A stretch of 64,000 bases of DNA, taken from NCBI GenBank assembly GCA_047626155.1, contig JBLHRR010000003.1, forward strand, positions 45,732-109,731, written 5' to 3'. The translations under genes were made by a program, and so were the position numbers. How positions within the stretch are numbered: position 1 is the first letter of the stretch; each line of letters starts with the position of its first letter. The DNA is from CALGLS01 sp047626155 (GTDB lineage: Bacteria > Bacteroidota > Bacteroidia > Chitinophagales > Saprospiraceae). A model generated the notes under the pieces. The model worked only from the letters and a program-made list of their open reading frames with translations. It had not been told where the DNA came from and did no database searches. Of the stretch, positions 53,420 through 62,101 are shown piece by piece.

Positions 53420-53924
53420 TTTAGACTCTTAATGATTTGATAACCTGTAAAATATTATCACAAAAGTACATAATTCATAGACGCATGGAAATAGGTGATA
53501 ATGTACATTTACTATTTACAACAGTATAAAAAATTATATAAAGTGTATCTCCAATCAATAATACATTAAAAAACTATGCCATAAGACTTTCTCAACTACC
53601 TCTAATTTACTCCTCCCTAGGCAAGGAGACATTTTGAAAACGCCCCTAACATCTCTCCGAATCTTCTATGACATCTAAATGCCAAAAAATATTCTCTGGA
53701 GCGTGACTTTTGACAAAAAAAAGCTTCCACTGTAAAGCCTTTTCCACGAAAATTTTAAATTTATTTACACAATACTGTCCGATGGCATTCAAAAACGATC
53801 GTGAAGTATGGATAAGTAAGGTGAAAAGATTTTAAACCTGTATTTTGCTGACGTAGATTATTTCCCGCTACAACTTTAGGGAAGATAGCTGGGGAAAAAA
53901 TTAATCCATTTAAACTCAATCGTT
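53420..53924. other. 505-base intergenic region between divergent lipoprotein genes
   Basis: Apart from the promoter element at 53461-53468, I see only AT-rich sequence and weak inverted repeats (for example around AAAAGCTTCC/AAGCC). No ORF looks coding. No RNA gene recognised. The right half must hold the promoter of the metal-binding lipoprotein, but no clear TAnnTTTG was found. Confidence 0.4.
53461..53468 (-). promoter_or_regulatory. -7 element of the TPR lipoprotein gene
   Basis: Minus-strand TACTTTTG, about 42 bases upstream of the start codon. Confidence 0.5.
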
Positions 53925-54191
53925 ATGAAGAATTTTAAAACCATCTTTTTGCCTCTTATTTTTCTAGCTTCAGCCCTAATCCTTTCTTCTTGTGAAAGTC
54001 AGGCAACCGATGCTGATAAGCAAGGAAAAGAGTACACTTCGACTTATATCTGCCCCATGCACTGCGAAGGTAGTGGAAGTGATAAAGCCGGGACTTGCCC
54101 TGTTTGCAAAATGGCCTATATTCAAAATGAAACCAAAGCACATGAAGGACATAGTCATGACGGGCATGATCACGAAGGGCATAGTCACTAG
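53925..54191 (+). CDS. Heavy-metal-binding-domain lipoprotein with His-rich tail
   Basis: An 88-residue lipoprotein with lipobox LILSSC (Cys residue 23). The core YICPMHCEGSGSDKAGTCPV, followed by CKM, has the C-P-M-H and C-P-x-C metal-binding pattern seen next to copper and zinc transport genes. The last 16 residues are His-rich (HEGHSHDGHDHEGHSH). It probably holds copper or another soft metal at the outside of the membrane. It is 48 bases upstream of the T9SS-sorted protein on the same strand, so the two may be cotranscribed; no metal pump is nearby. Confidence 0.85.
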   Translation: MKNFKTIFLPLIFLASALILSSCESQATDADKQGKEYTSTYICPMHCEGSGSDKAGTCPVCKMAYIQNETKAHEGHSHDGHDHEGHSH

Positions 54192-54239
54192 CTAGAACCC
54201 GCTCAATAAAATCATTTATTAACCATTTATTCCTACAAA

Positions 54240-56429
54240 ATGAAAAAATTATTACCCTCTATTATTTGCCTTTGCTGCTTTTTCTTAGGCAGTATTAATG
54301 CTCAAATTATTTTTGAAGAAAATTTTGAATCGGGTTCTCTTCCGACTGGATGGACTGTAGAAAGCAATGCGACCGATGGAGGTTGGAATGTTGGGAATGC
54401 AGGCTCACTTGCTAGTAATAATTTTGCTGTACCAGGAAATGGTTCTACTGGCATGGCAGGAACCAATGATGACGCCTGTAATTGCGATAAGTCAAATGAA
54501 TCTTTAATGAGCCCTTCCTTTAACCTTGACGGGATCACTGCTGCTATACTTAGTTTCGATGCCGTTTACCTCGATAACATTTATCAAGGCGATCAAGAAG
54601 ATGCAACTATTGAAGTATCTATTGATGGAGGAGCTACCTGGGCTGCCATCCTAGACCTGGAAGGGAATGCTGGATGGACTAGCCACAGTGTTGACCTTGC
54701 TGATTACATCGGTGAAGAAATTGTTAGTATTAGATTCGGGTACGACGACGGTGGAGGCTGGCTTTATGGATTTGTAATTGACAACGTTGTAGTGAAAACA
54801 CCGCCGGAGCTTGAAGCCGAATTAACGAGCATAACTAAAGTTCCTTTTGGAGAAACCAATACGAGTAACCCGATAAAAGGAATCATTCAGAACAAAGGTG
54901 CTAACACCATTGCTACATTAGATATTAGCTATGCTATTAACGGAGGCACTCCCGTTTCTCAGCAGTTAACGGGTCTTAGTATTCCCCCTTTTGCTTATTA
55001 CAATTTTGAATTGAATACCCCTTGGGAACCAGCTGCCCCAGGAGACTACAATATTGCGGTGACCATTGATATGGTAAACGACGCAACTGACGAAGACGAC
55101 AGCAATAACACTTCTGATTTTGATTCAGAAATTTTCGATCCGGTTATTGTTCCAAACAAGATCGACGAAATAATGAGCACCATCCCGCTACTTACTGAAA
55201 TAGCAGATGCTGGTGATGGTTTGGACAATCCAACAGACCTTGACTTCTTCCCTATCCTTGGAAAAGATGAGCTATGGGTCATCAACCAAAGAAATGAAAA
55301 TGATGGAGGGAGTACCGTAACTATTGCTGATGCAAGTTCTGGAAACCCAACGGATATGTTAGAACGAGTTGATGGCAACTCTTGGCACTTTATGTCTTTG
55401 CCAACCGCCATTGCGTTTAGTTCTGATAATTTCTTCTTTGGTACTTCTCCTGGTGTACGTGACGCCAATCATGGTGGTGGTACTTTTACGGGCCCTACTT
55501 TATGGTCTAGCGACCCTGAAATATACGCTCAACCTTCAGGGGGAAATGGTAGCCATATGGATATGTTGCATGGAAGCCCGTTCAGTATGGGTATTGCTCA
55601 CGAAGTAGATAATGTATTCTGGGTTTATGATGACTGGAATAAAGACATCGTTCGTTATGATTTTGTGGAAGACCACGGCCCTGGAGCAGATGATCACTCT
55701 GATGCTATTGTTAGACGATTCAGTGACATTGGTATTGATGCGAATGGAGATATTCCTAACCATATGATCCTAGACAAAGTAACAGGATGGTTGTATTTTG
55801 TAGATAATGGAGACGACCGAGTGATGCGTTTGGACATTAATTCTGGGACTGGTTCAAATGCCTTGGCTTTAATCAATGAACCACTAGCTGAGCATTCTGA
55901 GATTACTGGCTTTACGGCAGAAACCATTATTGACGCTGGTTTGGACAAACCTTGTGGTATAGAGATTTTCGAAAACAGGTTATTAGTTGGTGATTATGAA
56001 AACGGAGACATCGTTGTATACGATATGGATAACAACTTTGAAGAAATGGGTCGAATTCCTACGGGAGAGGAAGGTTTGACGGGTATCAAAATTGGCCCTG
56101 ATGGAAACATCTGGTATACCAATAGAGAGGAAAACACACTGTCAAGTGCAAGCCCAGGTACACTTTCAGCTACAAATGACCTTGGCCAAAAGGTTAAAGT
56201 CAAAGTTACTCCGAATCCAACAAATGGAATCGTTACGGTGACTACTTCTGAATCAAATACGACTGCAACTATTCAAGTGACTAACACTGCAGGTCAATTG
56301 TTAATGACGATAGCAGATGCCACTAATCGTCAATCTGTTGATTTAAGTAACTACCCTTCAGGAGTATATATCATCTCTGTTCAAGGAGGTTCATTCCATC
56401 AAATGAAAAAGGTGATTTTAAATCGTTAA
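54240..56429 (+). CDS. T9SS-sorted secreted protein with CARDB/NHL-like domains
   Basis: A 729-residue exported protein: signal peptide residues 1-21 (ending SINAQ), then an N-terminal beta-sandwich resembling choice-of-anchor/MAM-like domains (ENFESGSLPTGWTVESN, WTSHSVDLADYIGEEIVSIR), a CARDB-like Ig unit near residues 195-290 (NKGANTIATLDISYAINGG), a propeller of roughly six strands (GIEIFENRLLVGDYENGDIV, GIKIGPDGNIWYTNREEN), and a C-terminal T9SS type A sorting domain (VTPNPTNGIVTVTTSES ... YPSGVYIISVQGG, ending MKKVILNR). It should be cell-surface attached or released. Function unknown; the propeller suggests binding or a quinoprotein-like dehydrogenase fold, unproven. Confidence 0.85.
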   Translation: MKKLLPSIICLCCFFLGSINAQIIFEENFESGSLPTGWTVESNATDGGWNVGNAGSLASNNFAVPGNGSTGMAGTNDDACNCDKSNESLMSPSFNLDGITAAILSFDAVYLDNIYQGDQEDATIEVSIDGGATWAAILDLEGNAGWTSHSVDLADYIGEEIVSIRFGYDDGGGWLYGFVIDNVVVKTPPELEAELTSITKVPFGETNTSNPIKGIIQNKGANTIATLDISYAINGGTPVSQQLTGLSIPPFAYYNFELNTPWEPAAPGDYNIAVTIDMVNDATDEDDSNNTSDFDSEIFDPVIVPNKIDEIMSTIPLLTEIADAGDGLDNPTDLDFFPILGKDELWVINQRNENDGGSTVTIADASSGNPTDMLERVDGNSWHFMSLPTAIAFSSDNFFFGTSPGVRDANHGGGTFTGPTLWSSDPEIYAQPSGGNGSHMDMLHGSPFSMGIAHEVDNVFWVYDDWNKDIVRYDFVEDHGPGADDHSDAIVRRFSDIGIDANGDIPNHMILDKVTGWLYFVDNGDDRVMRLDINSGTGSNALALINEPLAEHSEITGFTAETIIDAGLDKPCGIEIFENRLLVGDYENGDIVVYDMDNNFEEMGRIPTGEEGLTGIKIGPDGNIWYTNREENTLSSASPGTLSATNDLGQKVKVKVTPNPTNGIVTVTTSESNTTATIQVTNTAGQLLMTIADATNRQSVDLSNYPSGVYIISVQGGSFHQMKKVILNR

Positions 56430-56454
56430 ATTTTACGGCTAGGCCGTAAAATTT
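56428..56454 (+). terminator. Terminator after the T9SS-sorted protein
   Basis: A perfect 12-base stem (AAATTTTACGGC / GCCGTAAAATTT) with a three-base loop overlaps the stop codon region. Confidence 0.75.
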
Positions 56455-56471
56455 TGACCAAAAATATTTAG

Positions 56472-56520
56472 AAAAAAGCGTGGTGATACTCTTAATGCAA
56501 GAGAATCTCCGCGCTTTTTT
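56472..56520 (+). terminator. Second terminator
   Basis: A 12-base stem (AAAAAAGCGTGG / CCGCGCTTTTTT) with one G-T pair and a T-run follows the first hairpin. It has a 25-base loop. Confidence 0.65.
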
Positions 56521-56531
56521 TGTTTACATTC

Positions 56532-56555
56532 TACATTAGACTTTATTCCAAAATA
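56532..56555. repeat. 24-base element identical to 45023-45046
   Basis: TACATTAGACTTTATTCCAA plus AATA, an exact second copy. Here it lies in the intergenic region about 200 bases before the DUF1800 start, and a partial inverted copy (ATAAAGTCT) lies at about 56693. The surroundings differ from the first copy. Confidence 0.85.
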
Positions 56556-56753
56556 GTTTGTATGTCCTCAAATGCTAATTCTCGCCAGCACTTCAGCTTT
56601 TTGTTCGCCCGTAGCTAAAGCTACGAACTCATAAAAGAGCTTCGTTCTGACAAAAATTATCTATTTGATTTCTATACAAAATATTTCAGCATAAAGTCTA
56701 TTAAACCTCTCTCCTATTTCGTTGTCAAAGAAGCAAATTCACAAACTCAATTC

Positions 56754-58145
56754 ATGAAACAACAAGCTCATCTTACGCACCTTTACTGGCGGGCTGGCTT
56801 CGGCCTTAGTCCTAAAGAATGGGAAACAAGAAAAAACTGGTCTATAGACAAAGCGGTTAGCAGCCTTTTCAAAGAGGCGGAACAAGCAGCACCTTTAGAT
56901 GATACTATTGCGCGCTCCATAATGAGTGAAGAAGAAGCCAAGAAAAAAAACCCAAAAAAGCGAAGCGAATTGAGAAAGAAAGCAAGGGCCCTTGTTTTTC
57001 AACAAAATATGGACTGGGTGCATCGAATGGCATCTACGGAAAGTTCTTCCTTGCTCGAAAAGATGTGCTTGTTTTGGCATGGTCATTTCGCCTGTACCAC
57101 CAAGAATCCTAAACTGGTACAACTGCAATTAGAAACCATCCGAACTCATGCCCTTGGCAATTTCCGCGAATTCGTTCAGGCTATGTCCAAAGATGTTTCG
57201 ATGATTCGCTTCCTTAATAATCAACAAAATAAAAAGAACAGCCCTAATGAAAATTTCGCCCGAGAGGTTATGGAATTATTCACCATTGGGCGAGGACATT
57301 ATACCGAACAAGATGTGAAGGAAGCGGCTCGGGCTTTTACGGGTTGGCGAAGCAATGGAAGAGGAGAATTTGTTTTCAAAGAACGGTACCATGACAATGG
57401 GCAAAAGTCCTTCATGAAAACCAGCGGGAATCTGAACGGCGATGACATTGTAAACGCCTTGTTGGACCAAAAGCAAACGGCACTATTTATTACTACTAAA
57501 ATTTATCGCTACTTCGTAAATGAAAAAGTGGATGAAAAAAGAGTTGCTCAATTGGCAGACTTTTTTTACACTAGTGGTTATGATATTAAAAAAATAATGA
57601 AATTCATTTTCACTAGCGACTGGTTTTACGACTCTAAAAACAAGGGCGTAAAAATAAAATCTCCCGTTGAATTAATTGCTGGTGTTTTGCGACAGCTCCA
57701 GGCAGAAATGAACGAAAAGAAAAGTTTTAAATTTATCCAAAAGGCATTAGGACAGCGGTTGTTTGACCCACCTAATGTGGCTGGATGGCCAGGTGGGAAA
57801 TCTTGGATAGATAATTCTACCTTGATGTTGAGATTAAACTTAGTCAATTATCTTTATAAAAAGACGGACGTTAATTTCAAAGTGAAAGACGAATTGGAAA
57901 CGCAAAGAAAAGGGCAAGCTTTCAAAAAAATAAATGGCCATATTGATTTCCGAGACCTTTTAAAAACATTTGGAAAGGGCAAACAAGAAGATATATTTGA
58001 GGACTTGAGTATTTTCCTTTTACAAACCAATAAGAGGCCTGAAAAATCTGTAATTGATCCGTTTATAGTCAAGGCAAATAATGAAGATTATGTAAAATCA
58101 CTGGCGCTCCGATTGATGACTTTGCCAGAGTATCAAATGTGTTAA
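56754..58145 (+). CDS. DUF1800 family protein
   Basis: A 463-residue protein of the DUF1800 family. The opening AHLTHLYWRAGFGLSPKEWE is the typical family start, and EKMCLFWHGHFACTTKN with NENFAREVMELFTIGRGHYT is the conserved central block; VKEAARAFTGWRSNG and VAGWPGGKSWIDNSTLMLRL finish it. DUF1800 proteins are almost always encoded next to DUF1501 proteins, as here. They are exported in many bacteria, though this reading frame shows no obvious signal peptide. The catalytic function is not known. The start Met is preceded by 300 bases without a gene. Confidence 0.85.
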   Translation: MKQQAHLTHLYWRAGFGLSPKEWETRKNWSIDKAVSSLFKEAEQAAPLDDTIARSIMSEEEAKKKNPKKRSELRKKARALVFQQNMDWVHRMASTESSSLLEKMCLFWHGHFACTTKNPKLVQLQLETIRTHALGNFREFVQAMSKDVSMIRFLNNQQNKKNSPNENFAREVMELFTIGRGHYTEQDVKEAARAFTGWRSNGRGEFVFKERYHDNGQKSFMKTSGNLNGDDIVNALLDQKQTALFITTKIYRYFVNEKVDEKRVAQLADFFYTSGYDIKKIMKFIFTSDWFYDSKNKGVKIKSPVELIAGVLRQLQAEMNEKKSFKFIQKALGQRLFDPPNVAGWPGGKSWIDNSTLMLRLNLVNYLYKKTDVNFKVKDELETQRKGQAFKKINGHIDFRDLLKTFGKGKQEDIFEDLSIFLLQTNKRPEKSVIDPFIVKANNEDYVKSLALRLMTLPEYQMC

Positions 58146-58187
58146 TTTTTCATTGTTCCTAATAGTCACGTTCCTAAATAAAAACTT

Positions 58188-59369
58188 ATGAGACGAAGAG
58201 ATTTTCTAAAGAATAGCGGATTGGCTTCTACTGCACTGATGGTTCCCTCCTTCCTAAAGTCCCATCTTGGTGATGCATCAATGACGGCAGGAAAAACGGT
58301 AGTGGTGGTACAACTCTCCGGTGGGAATGATGGCCTGAACACCATTGTCCCTTACCGGAATGACCTCTATTATAAGAATCGCCCGACACTTGGACTTAAG
58401 AGAGAAGAATTACTTAGAGTTGACGATGAGCTGGGTTTTAATCCGGCGCTAAAAGCATTGAAAGGTATTTACGATGATGGCTTAATGTCTGTCATCAACT
58501 CTGTAGGTTACCCGAATCCTGATCGCTCCCATTTCCGCTCTATGGATATTTGGCAAACCGGATCGGGAAGTAATCAATATTGGTCGAATGGCTGGCTGGG
58601 GCGTTACCTGGATAGCGACTGTTCTGGTTGTGAAAATCCATATCAAGCTATTGAGGTGGATGATAGTTTAAGCTTGGCCATGAAAGGAAAAACTAAAAAT
58701 GGTTTTGCGGTAAGCAACCCGAGAGAACTGAAAAAAGTTACTGATAATTCTTTTCTGCAAAAAATTGCAAAAGAACAGAACTATCAAGAGGAAGAAAATG
58801 TGGCTTATTTGTATAAAACGATGATTGACACACAGTCTTCAGCAAACTACCTCTACCAACAATCCAAGAAATACAAAGAAACAGTTAGTTACCCAAACAG
58901 TTCTTTTGCCCGTGATTTGAAATGCATTTCCAAATTAATGACTGCTGGCACCGATACCCGTGTGTATTATGTTAGCCTTAGTGGTTTTGATACACATGCC
59001 AACCAAAAAAACAAGCAGAATAGGTTGTTGAAAGAATATGCAGAAGGCATCGCCGCTTTTATTAAAGATTTAAAACAACATCAACTCATTAAGGACACCA
59101 TGATTATGACCTTCTCCGAATTTGGAAGAAGAGTCAAACAAAATGCCAGTGGTGGCACCGATCATGGTACTGCAAATAATGTATTCCTGATGGGGGGGCA
59201 ATTACCTAAGCAAGGATTTTTTAATGGTGCTCCCAATTTACAAAACTTGGACAAGGGAGACTTGAGATACGAAATTGACTTCCGAAGCATCTATGCTTCC
59301 CTTCTGGAAAACTGGTTGGATGCTGATGCAAAAACAGTGTTAGATGGTTTTGAAGGAAAGTTATTTTAA
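58188..59369 (+). CDS. DUF1501 family protein with Tat signal
   Basis: A 393-residue exported protein. The N-terminus MRRRDFLKNSGLASTALMVP is a twin-arginine signal, so it is probably exported folded. Family features are VVVQLSGGNDGLNTIVPYRN, PNPDRSHFRSMDIWQTGSG, and LSGFDTHANQKNKQNRLLKE with the late MTFSEFGRRVKQNASGGTDH. The alkaline-phosphatase-like fold with D/H residues in these motifs suggests a metal-dependent hydrolase, but no activity is established. It lies 42 bases after the DUF1800 gene and ends 13 bases from the convergent trmB. Confidence 0.85.
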   Translation: MRRRDFLKNSGLASTALMVPSFLKSHLGDASMTAGKTVVVVQLSGGNDGLNTIVPYRNDLYYKNRPTLGLKREELLRVDDELGFNPALKALKGIYDDGLMSVINSVGYPNPDRSHFRSMDIWQTGSGSNQYWSNGWLGRYLDSDCSGCENPYQAIEVDDSLSLAMKGKTKNGFAVSNPRELKKVTDNSFLQKIAKEQNYQEEENVAYLYKTMIDTQSSANYLYQQSKKYKETVSYPNSSFARDLKCISKLMTAGTDTRVYYVSLSGFDTHANQKNKQNRLLKEYAEGIAAFIKDLKQHQLIKDTMIMTFSEFGRRVKQNASGGTDHGTANNVFLMGGQLPKQGFFNGAPNLQNLDKGDLRYEIDFRSIYASLLENWLDADAKTVLDGFEGKLF

Positions 59370-59382
59370 GCTTATTGACTCC

Positions 59383-60069
59383 TTATTTCCACTGACTACG
59401 CACATACTTTATCGTTTTCCCTGCTGCCAGGTGCTTTCCTTCATAGTAGGTATGAATAGTGAGATCTTCTGTAAATAATTTCTCCGAGTAGATGTCATCT
59501 TTGTGATAAAGTAATTCGTAGTCTTTATTTTCCGTCCAGGTTTCTACAGTAAATTCATAGAGCGTTGGATCGTCCGTTTTTAGCTGAACGATACCTTCGG
59601 GACGTAGAATCTTTTTATACAGTTCCAAAAATGGATTACTTGTCAATCTTCGGTTTTCCTTTTTCAGAAAAGGATCGGGAAAAATGATCCAGATTTCGTC
59701 TATTTCACCAGCTTCGAAAAACTTATGAATCAGTTCGATGCGCGTTCTAAGAAATGCTACATTATCCAATCCTTCTTCCTGCGCTTCTGTAGCGCCCTTC
59801 CAAATTCGAGCACCTTTAATATCTACTCCAATGAAATTCCTCTTTGGGTATCGCTTTGCTAAACCTACCGTATACTCTCCTTTCCCACAAGCCAATTCTA
59901 ATGTGATTGGATTGTTATTTTTGAAATACTCTTTGTGCCAACGGCCTTTCATTGGCTGTTCTTTCCCAGGGCCAAGCACGACATTATCAGAGTCTACATC
60001 AAAACTTTCGTAGACATTAGTGAATTGTAGTAGATCTGAAAACCTTTTTATTTTATTTTTTCCGCTCAT
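59383..60069 (-). CDS. trmB: tRNA (guanine-46-N7)-methyltransferase
   Basis: A 228-residue SAM-dependent tRNA methyltransferase. Motif I is LELACGKGEYTVGLAKRYPK with GVDIKGARIWKGATEAQEEG after it; IWIIFPDPFLKKENRRLTSN is the catalytic block characteristic of TrmB, and LKTDDPTLYEFTVETWTEN follows. The Met at 60069 (MSGKNKIKRFSD) is preferred over the earlier one at 60099, as family members begin there. It overlaps the upstream alpha/beta hydrolase gene by 17 bases, implying translational coupling. Confidence 0.92.
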   Translation of the reverse strand: MSGKNKIKRFSDLLQFTNVYESFDVDSDNVVLGPGKEQPMKGRWHKEYFKNNNPITLELACGKGEYTVGLAKRYPKRNFIGVDIKGARIWKGATEAQEEGLDNVAFLRTRIELIHKFFEAGEIDEIWIIFPDPFLKKENRRLTSNPFLELYKKILRPEGIVQLKTDDPTLYEFTVETWTENKDYELLYHKDDIYSEKLFTEDLTIHTYYEGKHLAAGKTIKYVRSQWK

Positions 60070-60886
60070 TGGATGTGTTTGTGAAGCCCAGTAGTTCATT
60101 CATTTTATGTTGATAAACTTCGTAGGTGCTTAAGTTGTGATGCGTTCCATCTGTTATAGCCACAAAAGTATCTTCTTTTTTTAAAATAGGCTCTAATTTT
60201 ATAGCATTTCTGTAAGGAACTACCCTATCTTTTGTTCCATGAAAGATAACAATGGGGCATTTGACTTGTGTAATATTTTCAAAATTAGGAAACCTGTACC
60301 TAAAACTAAAGGGAAGCCATATGGACTGGAGCTGATCGGAGAATACAGAAGGGATGCTGTAAAAAGGGGTTTCTAGTATCAGGTACTTGACAGGTGCTTC
60401 TTTTGCCAATGTAGTAGCTACCCCACTTCCCAGTGATCTTCCGTAAACAATCAATTCTTTAGGTTGCAGCCTCTTATAGACATGTTTGTATAAGATGCGC
60501 ATATCCTGATAAGTCTCTTCTTCGGAAACTTGCCCATCGCTTTTCCCATAGCCCCGATAATCGGGCATGATGACATCATAACCTCTGTCTGTAAAGGCTG
60601 TGTGATAGCTTCCCCACCTTTTTAGGTTATCGGCATTACCATGAAAATAAAGGATCAGTCCTTTGGAGGAAGTGGTCGGTTTGAAATGAAGGTAGTTGAT
60701 TTGAATCCCTGGTGCAGTCTCTAAAAAATGTTCCTTAAATGAAGCGTCAAAAGTAAAAGGCTCTTCTTTAGCCATTCGATCAGGATGAAAGATAATAAAA
60801 CGCTGTCCACCATAAACGATGATCAGGAGTAGTACATAAAGCACGGCCACTATTTTTATCGCTAAGAAGACTTTCTTGAATTCCAT
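60053..60886 (-). CDS. Membrane-anchored alpha/beta hydrolase (Bem46/ABHD13-like)
   Basis: A 277-residue hydrolase from the Met at 60886 (MEFKKVFLAIKIVAVLYVLL), which opens an N-terminal transmembrane anchor; the longer frame from 60982 adds 32 residues unlike the family. Motifs: LILYFHGNADNLKRWGSY (oxyanion region), MPDYRGYGKSDG, the nucleophile elbow YGRSLGSGVATTLA, Asp in HGTKDRVVPY and His in DGTHHNLSTY. This arrangement matches the Bem46/ABHD13 group of esterase-like proteins at the inner membrane. Substrate unknown. Translationally coupled to trmB. Confidence 0.85.
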   Translation of the reverse strand: MEFKKVFLAIKIVAVLYVLLLIIVYGGQRFIIFHPDRMAKEEPFTFDASFKEHFLETAPGIQINYLHFKPTTSSKGLILYFHGNADNLKRWGSYHTAFTDRGYDVIMPDYRGYGKSDGQVSEEETYQDMRILYKHVYKRLQPKELIVYGRSLGSGVATTLAKEAPVKYLILETPFYSIPSVFSDQLQSIWLPFSFRYRFPNFENITQVKCPIVIFHGTKDRVVPYRNAIKLEPILKKEDTFVAITDGTHHNLSTYEVYQHKMNELLGFTNTSNERKK

Positions 60887-60967
60887 ACTGCAAAGTAACA
60901 ACGAAAAATTAACTTGACAAGTAAAGGACTTTTTCCGGTATGGTTCACTATTGTCAATTAACGCGGT

Positions 60968-60975
60968 TATATTTG
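60968..60975 (+). promoter_or_regulatory. -7 element of the PorT-like barrel gene
   Basis: TATATTTG matches TAnnTTTG, about 147 bases before the start codon. Confidence 0.45.
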
Positions 60976-61121
60976 CTTTCATATTTAGGTTGGAAACAAC
61001 CTTATTATTTTACGCTGCACCTTGGATAGAGGAGACCTCTTAAAAAAGATACGCTCTTCAACATCCATAATAATGTGGTTCTACAAAATCAAAGACACTA
61101 TTCTATAAAAAACTAAGAAAC

Positions 61122-62018
61122 ATGAAATTCCAACAGCTTATTTTCGCTATTGCCATTTGTTGCCTGATCCCTGCTCTTTCCTCTGCTCAGGGACTTTCTT
61201 ATGGTTTCAGAGTCGGATTAAACTTTGCTAATATGCCCGGCGAACTGGAACAAGATGATGCTGGTGAAGAGGTTGAACGACTGAAGACTAACACTGGTTT
61301 TCATGTTGGAGCCAGCGTTCGTTACAACTTTACAGAACGTTTTGGCGTGAAGGGCGATTTTTTGTTTTCTCAAAAAGGTACGCAGCAATTCTATGAAGGG
61401 CAGGGAGCACAGTTACTCTCCAAAATAGGCTCTGCTGAGCAAATAGGATTTATGGGGGTACAAGATCGTTTTTTAGGAATCACAAATTCTTATATTGAAA
61501 TTCCCATTTCTGGGTTTGCGAAATTTAATAAAATAGAATTCTATGGTGGCCCCTACATTGCATTCTTAGTTTCTTCAAAAGCAATTGGTGAATATAAATT
61601 CAAAGCAAATAATAGCTCTATAGAGATAGACTCGGACCTAAACTATAATTATTTTAAAGATGACTTAACGGACCCTACCAATATTGAAATAAACGAGGAG
61701 GATTATGAAATCTTTTCCCTGGGAGGCAATGAAGGTGCCTACTATCCAAAGGTTGCTAACGCTTATGACGACTTCAGAAGTAAAGACGGCAGGGTTTTCA
61801 AAGGCATTGACTTTGGTTTCAACGCTGGTTTAGCGTACTTTTTAAACAGAGGACTTTATGTCAGCGCCAATATCAGCTATGGTTTAGTTGATGTTACTAA
61901 CAAAGCCTATGACCGCTCTTATGCGAATTTAAAAGAGGGTGACTCTTCTCAATATGCGGAGCGCGATGATGTCGATCGGAATGTGGCAGTACAAGTTTCA
62001 GTGGGTTTTGCATTTTAG
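61122..62018 (+). CDS. Outer-membrane beta-barrel (PorT-like) protein
   Basis: A 298-residue barrel protein. The signal peptide ends ALSSAQ near residue 22. The mature N-terminus GLSYGFRVGLNFANMPGEL and alternating hydrophobic strands (GFHVGASVRYNFTERFGVKG, SYIEIPISGFAKFNKIEFYG, YVSANISYGLVDVTNKAYD), ending in a barrel-type C-terminus VQVSVGFAF, fit the PorT/outer-membrane beta-barrel group of Bacteroidota. Its exact role is unknown. It is convergent with the next gene, with a terminator in between. Confidence 0.85.
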   Translation: MKFQQLIFAIAICCLIPALSSAQGLSYGFRVGLNFANMPGELEQDDAGEEVERLKTNTGFHVGASVRYNFTERFGVKGDFLFSQKGTQQFYEGQGAQLLSKIGSAEQIGFMGVQDRFLGITNSYIEIPISGFAKFNKIEFYGGPYIAFLVSSKAIGEYKFKANNSSIEIDSDLNYNYFKDDLTDPTNIEINEEDYEIFSLGGNEGAYYPKVANAYDDFRSKDGRVFKGIDFGFNAGLAYFLNRGLYVSANISYGLVDVTNKAYDRSYANLKEGDSSQYAERDDVDRNVAVQVSVGFAF

Positions 62019-62037
62019 CAATTAATGATTTTTACAT

Positions 62038-62077
62038 AAAAAAAGGCCTTGGAAATATAATTCCCAAGGCCTTTTTT
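62038..62077 (+). terminator. Bidirectional terminator
   Basis: A 12-base stem (AAAAAGGCCTTGG / CCAAGGCCTTTTTT) with flanking A/T runs lies between convergent genes and can serve both. Confidence 0.85.
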
Positions 62078-62101
62078 ACTGAAAAGAAAATTGAATACTT
62101 A

